From Pseudomonadota bacterium (GTDB lineage: Bacteria; Pseudomonadota; Alphaproteobacteria; Caulobacterales; Caulobacteraceae), in contig JAEXJH010000067.1 in assembly GCA_023445955.1 (NCBI GenBank), positions 1 through 10,095 on the forward strand: 10,095 nucleotides of DNA, given 5' to 3'. The translations under genes and the position numbers were made by a program. Below the pieces are notes generated by a model, which saw only the letters and a program-made list of their open reading frames with translations, had not been told where the DNA came from and did no database searches. Of this stretch, positions 1-5,814 are shown piece after piece; positions within the stretch are counted from its first letter, which is position 1; each line of letters begins with the position of its first letter.

Positions 1-15
1 GCGCCGCTCCGTTTT

Positions 16-64
16 CTCCTCCCCCTCTTGGGGGAGGGGGACCGCCGAACGGCGGTGGAGGGGG
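16..64. repeat. GC-rich double-hairpin intergenic repeat
   Basis: Two adjacent dyads are visible. The first pairs 18-25 (CCTCCCCC) with 30-37 (GGGGGAGG) around a 4-nt loop. The second pairs 41-46 (ACCGCC) with 51-56 (GGCGGT) around GAAC. A G-rich tail (57-64) runs up to the sirtuin stop codon at 65-67. The architecture of a C-rich/G-rich hairpin, then a short GC hairpin, then a GGAGGGGG tail matches a dispersed intergenic element I recall from alphaproteobacterial genomes. No T-tract follows in either direction, so it is not a classical intrinsic terminator, but its position suggests a role at the mRNA 3' end. Confidence 0.65.
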
Positions 65-760
65 TCAGCGCCGCGCCAGCACGCCTTCCACCCACGCCGG
101 CACCACCTCACTCGCCGGGCCGTAGAGCTTCTCGTCGAAGACGTAGGCGTTGGCGGACGGTTCCAGATTGATCTCGCAGGTCGCGACGCCCATCGCTCGC
201 GCCTCACTGACAAACCCCGCCGCCGGATAGACCGAGCCCGAGGTGCCGATCGAGACGAAGAGATCGGCTTGCGCCAGGGCGTCTCCGATCTCCTCCATGA
301 ACAGCGGCATCTCGCCGAACCACACCACGTGCGGTCGCGCGCCGCCTTCCCGCCCGCACGCCCCGCAGACCGCCTCGGCGGTCAGCGGCTCGGCATCCGG
401 CCGCGTCGCCTGGCAGTGATCGCAGCGGGTCACCGCCAACTCGCCATGCATGTGGATCACGCGCTTGGACCCAGCCTTCTCGTGCAGGTCGTCGACGTTC
501 TGCGTGCAGAGGAAGAGGTCATCGCCCAGCGCCGCCTCCAGCCGCGCCAGAGCGACGTGCGCCGCGTTCGGCTCGGCCCCAGCCAAGTTAGCCCGGCGGG
601 CGTTGTAGAAGTCTCGCACCAGGCCCGGATTGCGCGCGAAACCCTCCGGCGTGGCGACCTCGCTCAGGTCGTACTTCGTCCACACCCCGTCCCTGTCGCG
701 AAAGGTGCCCAGGCCGCTCTCGGCCGACACCCCGGCCCCGGTCAGCACGAAGATCTTCAT
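65..760 (-). CDS. cobB: Sir2-family NAD-dependent protein deacylase (class III sirtuin)
   Basis: This is a cytoplasmic sirtuin of 231 aa, which removes acyl groups from lysines using NAD+ and yields O-acyl-ADP-ribose and nicotinamide. Visible motifs are the NAD-binding GAGVSAESGL at residues 8-17, QNVD at 87-90, the catalytic His in HMHG at 103-106, a zinc site of Cys113, Cys116, Cys132 and Cys135, and IGTSG at 171-175. Tyr53 and Arg56 form the YxxR pattern that in SIRT5 and E. coli CobB binds succinyl or malonyl groups, so desuccinylase as well as deacetylase activity is inferred. Length is normal for short bacterial class III sirtuins. The ATG is preceded by a good ribosome site (GAGGGCGGA directly upstream on the minus strand). 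The gene is divergent from the diiron protein gene across 160 bp, and its stop abuts the 16-64 repeat. All motif residues are intact. Confidence 0.95.
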   Translation of the reverse strand: MKIFVLTGAGVSAESGLGTFRDRDGVWTKYDLSEVATPEGFARNPGLVRDFYNARRANLAGAEPNAAHVALARLEAALGDDLFLCTQNVDDLHEKAGSKRVIHMHGELAVTRCDHCQATRPDAEPLTAEAVCGACGREGGARPHVVWFGEMPLFMEEIGDALAQADLFVSIGTSGSVYPAAGFVSEARAMGVATCEINLEPSANAYVFDEKLYGPASEVVPAWVEGVLARR

Positions 761-920
761 TCCGCCCTCAGATTAATGCAGCGCAGCAAAGGTGACGCCT
801 CCGTCATTTTTAATTTGACCCGCCCGCTCAAGTGAGTTGACAGTGTTCAGATCGCCGGAGGCCCGCGCAAGACGGACCCGGCCATATGGACGTCACCCGG
901 CCGACAGGGAGCGCCGCGAC

Positions 921-2048
921 ATGACTGACAAGAACATCACCAAAGACGCCATGTACGACGCGGTCGCGCCGGACGACTTCGAGTCGATGCTCGAACTCGA
1001 CCGCTACGGCAACCGCTCCAGCGCCTTCGACAAGATCATTTCCGCGACCCACGACCACTTCTGGGATCCGCTGGACAAGACCTATATCGACTTCGACGAG
1101 CCGTTCGACATGGAGAACCAGGCGCTGGTTCCCGAGGACATGGTCATCGCCCTGTCGACCGACTACGTGTCCAACCACCTGTCGGACCCCAAGACCCGTA
1201 TCCGCTTCATCAACCAGTCGGTGCTGCGCAGCTTCTCGTCGATCCTGCACGGCGAGCAGGGCGCGCTGAACCTGTCGGCCAGCCTGTGCCACGTGCTGAA
1301 GGACCAGGGCGCGCAGGAATACGCCGCCAACCAGACCCGCGAGGAAGCCCGCCACGTCACGGCCTTCGCCAAGTACATCAAGGCGCGCTGGGGCAAGCCG
1401 GTCGAATGCGGCCCGGCCCTCAAGACCCTGCTGGTCGAGATCATCGGCGCGCCCGAGGTCTACAAGAAGATCATCGGCATGCAGATGCTGGTCGAAGGCC
1501 TGGCCATGGGCGCCTTCGCCACGTTCTACAACAATATCAACGACCCGGTCGGCAAGAAGCTGCTGCAGTTGGTGATGACCGACGAGGCCTTCCACCACAA
1601 GTTCGGGAAGATCTGGGCCGACCGCACCGTGCCCAAGCTGACCCCCGAAGAGCACGCCATCATCGAGGACTGGGCGGCGCACTGCTTCCAGACCCTGCTG
1701 TTCAACCTCGTCTCGCCGCACCAGCAGCTGGACCTCTACGCCGCGTTCGGCCTGGATCCCGACAAGGTGGTCGAGGAGTACGGGAAGATCATGACCGACG
1801 ACGTGCGTCGGGAGAACATGAAGGAGCAGACCAACATCTTCCGGGTGCTGGTCAAGACGCTGCTCAACGCCGGCATCATCACCGATCGCACCAAGGCGTT
1901 CTACGCCATGTATGTCGACATCGACGAGCTGAAGAGCGAAGGCGACCGCATGGTCGGCGACGACATCGCCGAGGAAGGCATCCGCCACCTGCAGGCCATC
2001 AACTTCAAGGATCGGCCCCTCTCGGGCGTGAGCATCGCGGCCGAATAG
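921..2048 (+). CDS. Ferritin-like diiron protein (R2/AurF-like fold), substrate unknown
   Basis: This 375-aa soluble protein has no signal peptide or membrane segment. It carries a complete carboxylate-bridged diiron signature with regular spacing: Glu112, then Glu142-x-x-His145 (EEARH), Glu192, then Glu222-x-x-His225 (DEAFHH). Each half reads E-X29-E-X2-H, as expected for the four-helix ferritin-like/ribonucleotide reductase R2 superfamily. It lacks the rest of a true R2 subunit, such as an obvious C-terminal R1-binding tail, and no nrdA is near. Closest relatives by motif are diiron oxygenases or desaturase-like proteins (AurF-type N-oxygenase is one possibility); I cannot assign a substrate. 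The chosen ATG has AGGGAG at 906-911, 9 nt upstream. The frame could extend to a TTG at 837, but the added 28 residues are Arg-rich and look like translated leader. The first lipocalin follows after 55 bp. Confidence 0.85.
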   Translation: MTDKNITKDAMYDAVAPDDFESMLELDRYGNRSSAFDKIISATHDHFWDPLDKTYIDFDEPFDMENQALVPEDMVIALSTDYVSNHLSDPKTRIRFINQSVLRSFSSILHGEQGALNLSASLCHVLKDQGAQEYAANQTREEARHVTAFAKYIKARWGKPVECGPALKTLLVEIIGAPEVYKKIIGMQMLVEGLAMGAFATFYNNINDPVGKKLLQLVMTDEAFHHKFGKIWADRTVPKLTPEEHAIIEDWAAHCFQTLLFNLVSPHQQLDLYAAFGLDPDKVVEEYGKIMTDDVRRENMKEQTNIFRVLVKTLLNAGIITDRTKAFYAMYVDIDELKSEGDRMVGDDIAEEGIRHLQAINFKDRPLSGVSIAAE

Positions 2049-2058
2049 ACGGAACTTC

Positions 2059-2066
2059 GCTACAAC
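2059..2066 (+). promoter_or_regulatory. Candidate -10 element (GCTACAAC) before the lipocalin pair
   Basis: GCTACAAC matches the Caulobacter housekeeping-sigma -10 consensus GCTANAWC at every position, and it lies 37 nt before the lipocalin ATG. No TTGACG-like -35 is found 10-14 bp upstream, where the diiron gene ends, so the promoter is tentative or activator-dependent. If used, transcription would begin near 2072-2074 and the leader would consist almost entirely of the 2078-2103 hairpin. The same bases also form the second half of a near-match LexA box (2052-2066). Confidence 0.4.
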
Positions 2067-2077
2067 TCACGGCGTTT

Positions 2078-2103
2078 GGGCGGACCTAGGCAAAGGTCCG
2101 CCC
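2078..2103 (+). promoter_or_regulatory. Perfect 10-bp inverted repeat abutting the lipocalin start codon
   Basis: GGGCGGACCT (2078-2087) and AGGTCCGCCC (2094-2103) are exact reverse complements around the 6-nt loop AGGCAA, and the ATG begins at 2104. The best Shine-Dalgarno candidate, AAAGG at 2092-2096, spans the loop and the base of the 3' arm. A folded RNA would therefore partly hide it and place a GC-rich stem against the start codon. It could be a translational control hairpin, a factor-assisted terminator for the diiron gene (no T-tract follows), or a DNA operator with dyad symmetry. The repeat is directly seen; the function is inferred. Confidence 0.6.
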
Positions 2104-2640
2104 ATGTCGTTTTCCAAGACCATCGTCCTGGCCCTGACCGCCGCCGCGTTGGCCGGCGGAGTCGCGCTGGCCGGCGCTCCACCGCCCGCCAAGCCCGTGG
2201 CGGCCGAGTTCTATTCCGGCCGCTGGTACGAGATCGCCCGCACGCCCAACGCCGGGCAGCGCGACTGCGAGGCGCCGACCACCGACTTCACGACACAGGG
2301 CGGCAGCTTCAAGGTTCGCCAAACCTGCCATCGCGGCTCGGCCATGGGTCCGGAAAAGGTGTTCTCGACCACCGGTCGGATCATCCAGGGCAGCCAGAAC
2401 ACCCGCTTCACGATGAGCTTCCTAGGGGGCCTGAAGAAGCAGGAATACTGGGTGCTGGACTGCGCCAACGATCGCTCGTGGGCGATCATGGCCACCCCGG
2501 GCGGCAACTATGTCTGGCTGATCTCGCGCCAGCCGGAGATGCCGTCCGCGTCCCAGGCCGTCGCCGTCGAACGCGTCCGCGCCCTGGGCTACGCCAAGCT
2601 GGAATTCCCACAGCACCCGCCCGAAGGACCCGGCGCATGA
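2104..2640 (+). CDS. Secreted lipocalin family protein (Blc-like, no lipobox)
   Basis: A 178-aa precursor has a Sec signal peptide (hydrophobic residues 6-23, likely cleavage after ALA23 or A25). The mature lipocalin carries the hallmark first motif GRWYEIAR (39-46) and a Blc-like end with YWVLD (115-119), WAIMATP (126-132) and YVWLISR (136-142). Lipocalins bind small hydrophobic ligands in a beta-barrel; bacterial Blc binds lysophospholipids and fatty acids. With no lipobox cysteine it should be free in the periplasm. Cys55 and Cys75 align with the two mature cysteines of the next gene product and may form a disulfide; Cys120 is unpaired. The ATG sits right after the 2078-2103 hairpin; no alternative start keeps the signal peptide. 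Its stop overlaps the next start (ATGA), showing translational coupling with its paralogue. Confidence 0.88.
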   Translation: MSFSKTIVLALTAAALAGGVALAGAPPPAKPVAAEFYSGRWYEIARTPNAGQRDCEAPTTDFTTQGGSFKVRQTCHRGSAMGPEKVFSTTGRIIQGSQNTRFTMSFLGGLKKQEYWVLDCANDRSWAIMATPGGNYVWLISRQPEMPSASQAVAVERVRALGYAKLEFPQHPPEGPGA

Positions 2641-3170
2641 AGCCCTTCCTGGCTCTCCTGGGCGCCGTCGCCCTCACCGCCTGCGTCGCCGGCCCGGTCG
2701 GCAACTCGAACCCGCCGCAGCCGGCCAGGGCCGTCGACCTCGAACGCTATGCCGGTCGCTGGTACGAGGTGGCCCGCTACGACATGCGGTTCGAGAAGGG
2801 CTGCGAAGGCGTCACCGCCGAATATTCCAAGCGCCCCGACGGCCTGATCCGCGTGCTCAACACCTGCCATCAGGGCGCGGTCGACGGGCCGGTGAAGGTG
2901 TCCGAAGGCAAGGCCAAGATCGCGGACGCAGCGACCAACGCCAAGCTCAAGGTCAGCTTCTTTGGCCCGTTCTTCTTCGGCGACTACTGGGTCCTGGACC
3001 ACGCCGACGACTACAGCTGGTCGATCGTCGGCGAAGGTTCGGGCCGCTATCTGTGGCTTCTCGCGCGCAAACGACCCACCGAGGCAGACCGCGCAGCGCT
3101 GACGGCGCGGGCCAAGGCGCTGGGCTACGACACCGCGATGTTGCGCCCGACGAAACAGCCCGCGCCCTAG
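2637..3170 (+). CDS. blc: Outer-membrane-type lipoprotein lipocalin (Blc family)
   Basis: This 177-aa precursor begins with a short lipoprotein signal ending in the lipobox LTAC (residues 13-16). Cys16 would be acylated, and Val17 at +2 gives no inner-membrane retention signal, so outer-membrane anchoring is inferred. Lipocalin landmarks are GRWYEVAR (40-47), FEKGCEGVTAEYS (52-64), KVSFFGPFFFGDYWVLD (105-121), WSIVG (128-132) and YLWLLARKP-like residues (138-147). They follow E. coli Blc closely. Cys56 and Cys77 are the probable disulfide pair shared with the upstream paralogue. The family role is storage or transport of lysophospholipids and fatty acids in envelope maintenance. The start overlaps the upstream stop by ATGA, with AAGGA at 2624-2628 as ribosome site, 8 nt away. 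The serine hydrolase follows after 67 bp and may be co-transcribed. Confidence 0.92.
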   Translation: MKPFLALLGAVALTACVAGPVGNSNPPQPARAVDLERYAGRWYEVARYDMRFEKGCEGVTAEYSKRPDGLIRVLNTCHQGAVDGPVKVSEGKAKIADAATNAKLKVSFFGPFFFGDYWVLDHADDYSWSIVGEGSGRYLWLLARKRPTEADRAALTARAKALGYDTAMLRPTKQPAP

Positions 3171-3237
3171 CGCCCACTTGCCTTTCCCGCCGATCCCGGC
3201 CCTTCTGGGATAACGCTGTTAGGTCGAGGGGAAGATC

Positions 3238-5196
3238 ATGCGCAGGTTCGGATTGTCGTTCGCCGCCGTGGCGATCTCGGCGGCTCTATCGGCCGGCGTA
3301 TGCCTGGCCGCCGAGCCGCGCGCGACCGCGATCGCGACCTTCGAGACGCCGGACGGCTGGGCCACCACCGCCAAACCCGATCGCGTCCAAGTCACCGCGC
3401 CGGAAGGCGACGTCCGCCTGACTGTCGTCGACATCGGCGCGGCGCCCGACGCGGCGACCGCAATCCTCAAGGCCTGGGCGGCGGTCGAGCCGGGTTTCGC
3501 CCGCAAGGTGCGGATCAGCACCCAGCGCGCCGCCCGCGAGGGCTGGGACGAGACCTGGAACACCCAGTACGAGACCTCTCCGGACGAGAAACTGGCCCTC
3601 AGCGCCCTGGCCTATCGCCAAGGCAAGCGCTGGACCGTGCTGCTCCTCAACGGCTCGGAGGCGACGGTCGACAAGCGGCTCGGCGAACTGCGCAAGACGC
3701 TGGACACCTTCCGCCCGGTCGGGGTGGTCGCCGAAACCTTTGCCGGCAAGACCGCCGCGCCGCTGGACGCCAAGACGCGCGCGGCGATGAAGGCGTTCTG
3801 GAAGGACGCCATGGCCGCCTATGACGCGCCCGGCATGGCCTATGCCTTCATCGACAGGAACGGCATTGTCGAGGAAGGCGGCATCGGGGTGCGCACGCTG
3901 GGCAAGCCCGCGCCGATCGACGCCCACACCCGCTTCATGATCGCCTCGAACACCAAGGGCATGACCACCTTGCTGCTGGCCCGGCTGGTCGACCAGGGCA
4001 AGCTGAACTGGGACGAGCGGGTGGTCGACGCCGACAAGACCTTCAAGATGGGCGACCCGGCCGTGCTGGACACGATCAAGATCCGCCACCTGGTCTGCGC
4101 CTGCACCGGCATGCCGCGCCAGGACCTGGAGTGGATCATGACCGGCGGGCTCGACACCCCCGCCGACGAGGCCTTCAAGCTGCTGGCCCCGATGAAGCCG
4201 ACCAGCAAGTTCGGCGAGGTCTACCAGTACAGCAACCTGCTGGCGACGGCGGCCGGCTATGTCGCCGGCCACGTGACCTATCCCGGCGTCGAGACCGGCG
4301 CGGCCTATGACAAGGCCATGCAGACCTATGTCTTCGACCCACTGGGCATGAAGGACACCACCTTCAGCAAGGCCGCCGCCGAGCGCGGCGACCACGCCGA
4401 CCCGCACAGCCTGGACGCCGACGGCAAGCCGGCCATCGGCACGATCGACAAGAGCGACAGCATCTATTTCGCCCGCCCCGCCGGCGGCGCGTGGTCCAGC
4501 GCCCACGACCTGGCGCTCTACGCCCTGAACGAGCTGCGGGACGGCGTCCTGCCGAACGGCCAGCGCCTGGTCAGCGCCGACGCCCTGCTGGCCCGCCGCA
4601 ACCAGGGCATGGTCACCGGCGAGGCCACCTACTACGGCATGGGCGTGGAGACGAGCTCGCGCTGGGGGGTCAAGATGGTCCACCACGGCGGCGCCATGCC
4701 TGGCTACAAGACCGACTGGGTGATCCTGCCCGACGCGGGCGTCGGCATGGTCATGCTGTTCAACAGCGAGGAGGGCCGGCCGCTGCTGGACGTCTCGCGC
4801 CGCCGCCTGGTCGAGCTGCTGTACGGCGCGCGCGAGGAGGCGATGGCCAGCGTCAAGACCAACGCCGTCGCCTATCGCGCCGACATCGCCAAGGAGCGGG
4901 CGCTGACGGCGATTCCGCCCGATCCGGCCATCGTCGCCCAGCTGGCCACCCGCTACGAGAGCCCGGAACTGGGCTTCATCAACGTCAAACGCACCGCCGA
5001 CGGCGGCGTGTTGTTCGACTTCGGCAGCTTCTCCAGCCTGATGGGCACGCGCAAGAACGAGGACGGCAGCACCAACCTCGTCATGCTGGACCCGACGGTC
5101 ACGGGCTGGTCGCTCAGCACGCGCGCGTCCGGCGCCAAGACTGCGCTGGTCATGCAGGACGCCCAGCACGAGTACGTCTACGCACCGGTTCGCTGA
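3238..5196 (+). CDS. Exported serine hydrolase, beta-lactamase/PBP4* fold, with extra N- and C-terminal domains
   Basis: This 652-aa precursor has a Sec signal (residues 1-24/25; Cys22 is not in a valid lipobox, so it should be soluble). Residues about 30-160 form an alpha/beta N-terminal domain I do not recognise. Residues about 180-530 are a class C beta-lactamase-type (PF00144) domain with Ser237-x-x-Lys240 (SNTK), Tyr331-Ser-Asn333 and His483-Gly-Gly485 in place of KTG. Residues about 540-652 are a beta-rich tail. The usual LLSHTSGL segment reads LVCACTGM (286-292 region). The family covers esterases, D-amino-acid peptidases and DD-peptidase-like enzymes; His instead of Lys in the third motif argues against a typical AmpC beta-lactamase. 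Substrate is unknown. The ATG has GAGGGG at 3226-3231, 6 nt upstream. It follows the lipocalins by 67 bp with no convincing promoter between, so one transcript is possible. Confidence 0.88.
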   Translation: MRRFGLSFAAVAISAALSAGVCLAAEPRATAIATFETPDGWATTAKPDRVQVTAPEGDVRLTVVDIGAAPDAATAILKAWAAVEPGFARKVRISTQRAAREGWDETWNTQYETSPDEKLALSALAYRQGKRWTVLLLNGSEATVDKRLGELRKTLDTFRPVGVVAETFAGKTAAPLDAKTRAAMKAFWKDAMAAYDAPGMAYAFIDRNGIVEEGGIGVRTLGKPAPIDAHTRFMIASNTKGMTTLLLARLVDQGKLNWDERVVDADKTFKMGDPAVLDTIKIRHLVCACTGMPRQDLEWIMTGGLDTPADEAFKLLAPMKPTSKFGEVYQYSNLLATAAGYVAGHVTYPGVETGAAYDKAMQTYVFDPLGMKDTTFSKAAAERGDHADPHSLDADGKPAIGTIDKSDSIYFARPAGGAWSSAHDLALYALNELRDGVLPNGQRLVSADALLARRNQGMVTGEATYYGMGVETSSRWGVKMVHHGGAMPGYKTDWVILPDAGVGMVMLFNSEEGRPLLDVSRRRLVELLYGAREEAMASVKTNAVAYRADIAKERALTAIPPDPAIVAQLATRYESPELGFINVKRTADGGVLFDFGSFSSLMGTRKNEDGSTNLVMLDPTVTGWSLSTRASGAKTALVMQDAQHEYVYAPVR

Positions 5197-5214
5197 GACG
5201 CGCGTTTCGCCCTC

Positions 5215-5243
5215 TTGCGGCGCGAACAAAGCTGGAACATGAT
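5215..5243 (+). promoter_or_regulatory. Candidate mmcB promoter overlapping the LexA box
   Basis: GCTGGAAC (5231-5238) matches the Caulobacter -10 consensus GCTANAWC at 7 of 8 positions. TTGCGGC (5215-5221) matches TTGACGS at 5 of 7, with a spacer of 9 bp, slightly short of the usual 10-14. The -10 lies inside the LexA box, so bound repressor would block it. Transcription would start near 5245, giving a very short leader. Confidence 0.4.
5224..5238 (+). promoter_or_regulatory. LexA (SOS) box upstream of mmcB
   Basis: GAAC-AAAGCTG-GAAC reads as GTTC-N7-GTTC on the minus strand, an exact match to the direct-repeat LexA operator of alphaproteobacteria. It lies 29 bp before the chosen ATG of mmcB and just after the upstream gene ends, and it overlaps the candidate -10. 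Only mmcB is placed to be controlled by it. Published work on Caulobacter describes mmcB as an SOS-induced gene for mitomycin C resistance, which agrees with this site. Confidence 0.85.
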
Positions 5244-5267
5244 TGCGCCGTGGACGTGATCATCGAC

Positions 5268-5708
5268 ATGCGGCCGTCGCGGCCCGAGACGACCCTCACC
5301 GTGACGCGCGGCGCCGCGCGGCTGCTGATCGATCTGGGATACGCGCCGCTGGCCGAAGTGACCTTGCCGAACGGACGCCGCGCCGACCTGATGGCGCTGG
5401 GGCCGAAGGGCGACGTGCTGATCATCGAGGTGAAGTCGGGATTGGAAGACTTCCGGGTCGACCGGAAGTGGGGCGAGTACGCGCCCTATTGCGACGCGTT
5501 CTACTTCGCCGTCGCGCCGCATTTTCCCGATGGGATTCTGCCGGACGAGCCAGGACTGGTCGTCGCAGACGGCTTTGGCGGCGCGGTCGTGCGCGAAGCG
5601 CCGCTGACGCCGTTGGCGCCGCCGCGTCGCAAGGCCCTGACATTGGCGTTCGCGCGCCTCGCGGCCTTGCGGGCCGCGGGCGTGAACGCCGAGCGGCTGG
5701 CGATCTGA
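5268..5708 (+). CDS. mmcB: MmcB-family DNA repair protein (PD-(D/E)XK nuclease-like)
   Basis: This small cytoplasmic protein of 146 aa from the chosen ATG belongs to the MmcB/COG5321 family, which in Caulobacter is SOS-regulated and contributes to mitomycin C tolerance. The core resembles a PD-(D/E)XK nuclease fold: RRAD (Asp40), a hydrophobic strand, then IIEVK (Glu54, Lys56), followed by a conserved KWGEY helix (67-71). DNA cleavage is inferred, not shown. An exact LexA box lies just upstream. The start is uncertain: GTG at 5250 and 5256 are also in frame (up to 152 aa), and none of the three has a good ribosome site. A short-leader or leaderless message is possible. It is the last plus-strand gene before a convergent junction filled by paired repeats. 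It is separated from the serine hydrolase by 71 bp and probably transcribed independently under DNA damage. Confidence 0.9.
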   Translation: MRPSRPETTLTVTRGAARLLIDLGYAPLAEVTLPNGRRADLMALGPKGDVLIIEVKSGLEDFRVDRKWGEYAPYCDAFYFAVAPHFPDGILPDEPGLVVADGFGGAVVREAPLTPLAPPRRKALTLAFARLAALRAAGVNAERLAI

Positions 5709-5718
5709 GGCGCCGAAA

Positions 5719-5747
5719 CCTCGTCCTTCGACAGGCTCAGGATGAGG
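5719..5747 (+). repeat. REP-like intergenic repeat, left arm
   Basis: This 29-bp element with core CCTTCGACAGGCTCAGG is flanked by CCTC and GAGG ends, so it is itself an imperfect hairpin. It matches the reverse complement of 5772-5800 at 26 of 29 positions. I recall the CCTTCGACAAGCTCAGG core as a very common dispersed intergenic repeat in alphaproteobacteria and other GC-rich genomes. It starts 10 bp after the mmcB stop. Confidence 0.8.
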
Positions 5748-5771
5748 TTTCTACTCAACGCCAGCAGTAGT

Positions 5772-5800
5772 CCTCACCCTGAGCTTGTCGAAGGGCGAGG
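5772..5800 (-). repeat. REP-like intergenic repeat, right arm (inverted copy)
   Basis: This is the inverted partner of 5719-5747, with core CCCTGAGCTTGTCGAAGGG (5777-5795) inside CCTC/GAGG ends. As RNA the two arms could pair over nearly all 29 bp: two of the three differences become G-U pairs and one is an A-C mismatch. The loop is 24 nt (5748-5771). The pair lies between the convergent ends of mmcB (5708) and the DUF883-like gene (5815), a place where a long stem would shield both 3' ends. There is no T-tract. Confidence 0.8.
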
Positions 5801-5814
5801 ACGGACCCGCTGAC

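Noticed and set aside
828..1988. 386-codon minus-strand frame opposite the diiron protein
   Set aside because: Val/Gly/Arg/His-rich composition without motifs; a mirror of the biased coding strand.
3193..3211. Small hairpin ATCCC/GGGAT between the lipocalins and the serine hydrolase
   Set aside because: Only 5 bp with a 9-nt loop and no T-tract; not distinguishable from chance.
3286..5229. 647-codon open frame on the minus strand across the serine hydrolase gene
   Set aside because: It is antisense to a gene with intact catalytic motifs, shows no recognisable domain, and is what strong G/C third-position bias produces on the opposite strand.
4491..5267. Upstream extension of the mmcB frame to 405 residues
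   Set aside because: The added part overlaps the serine hydrolase in another frame, is Arg/Gly/Pro-rich, and would run through the LexA box.
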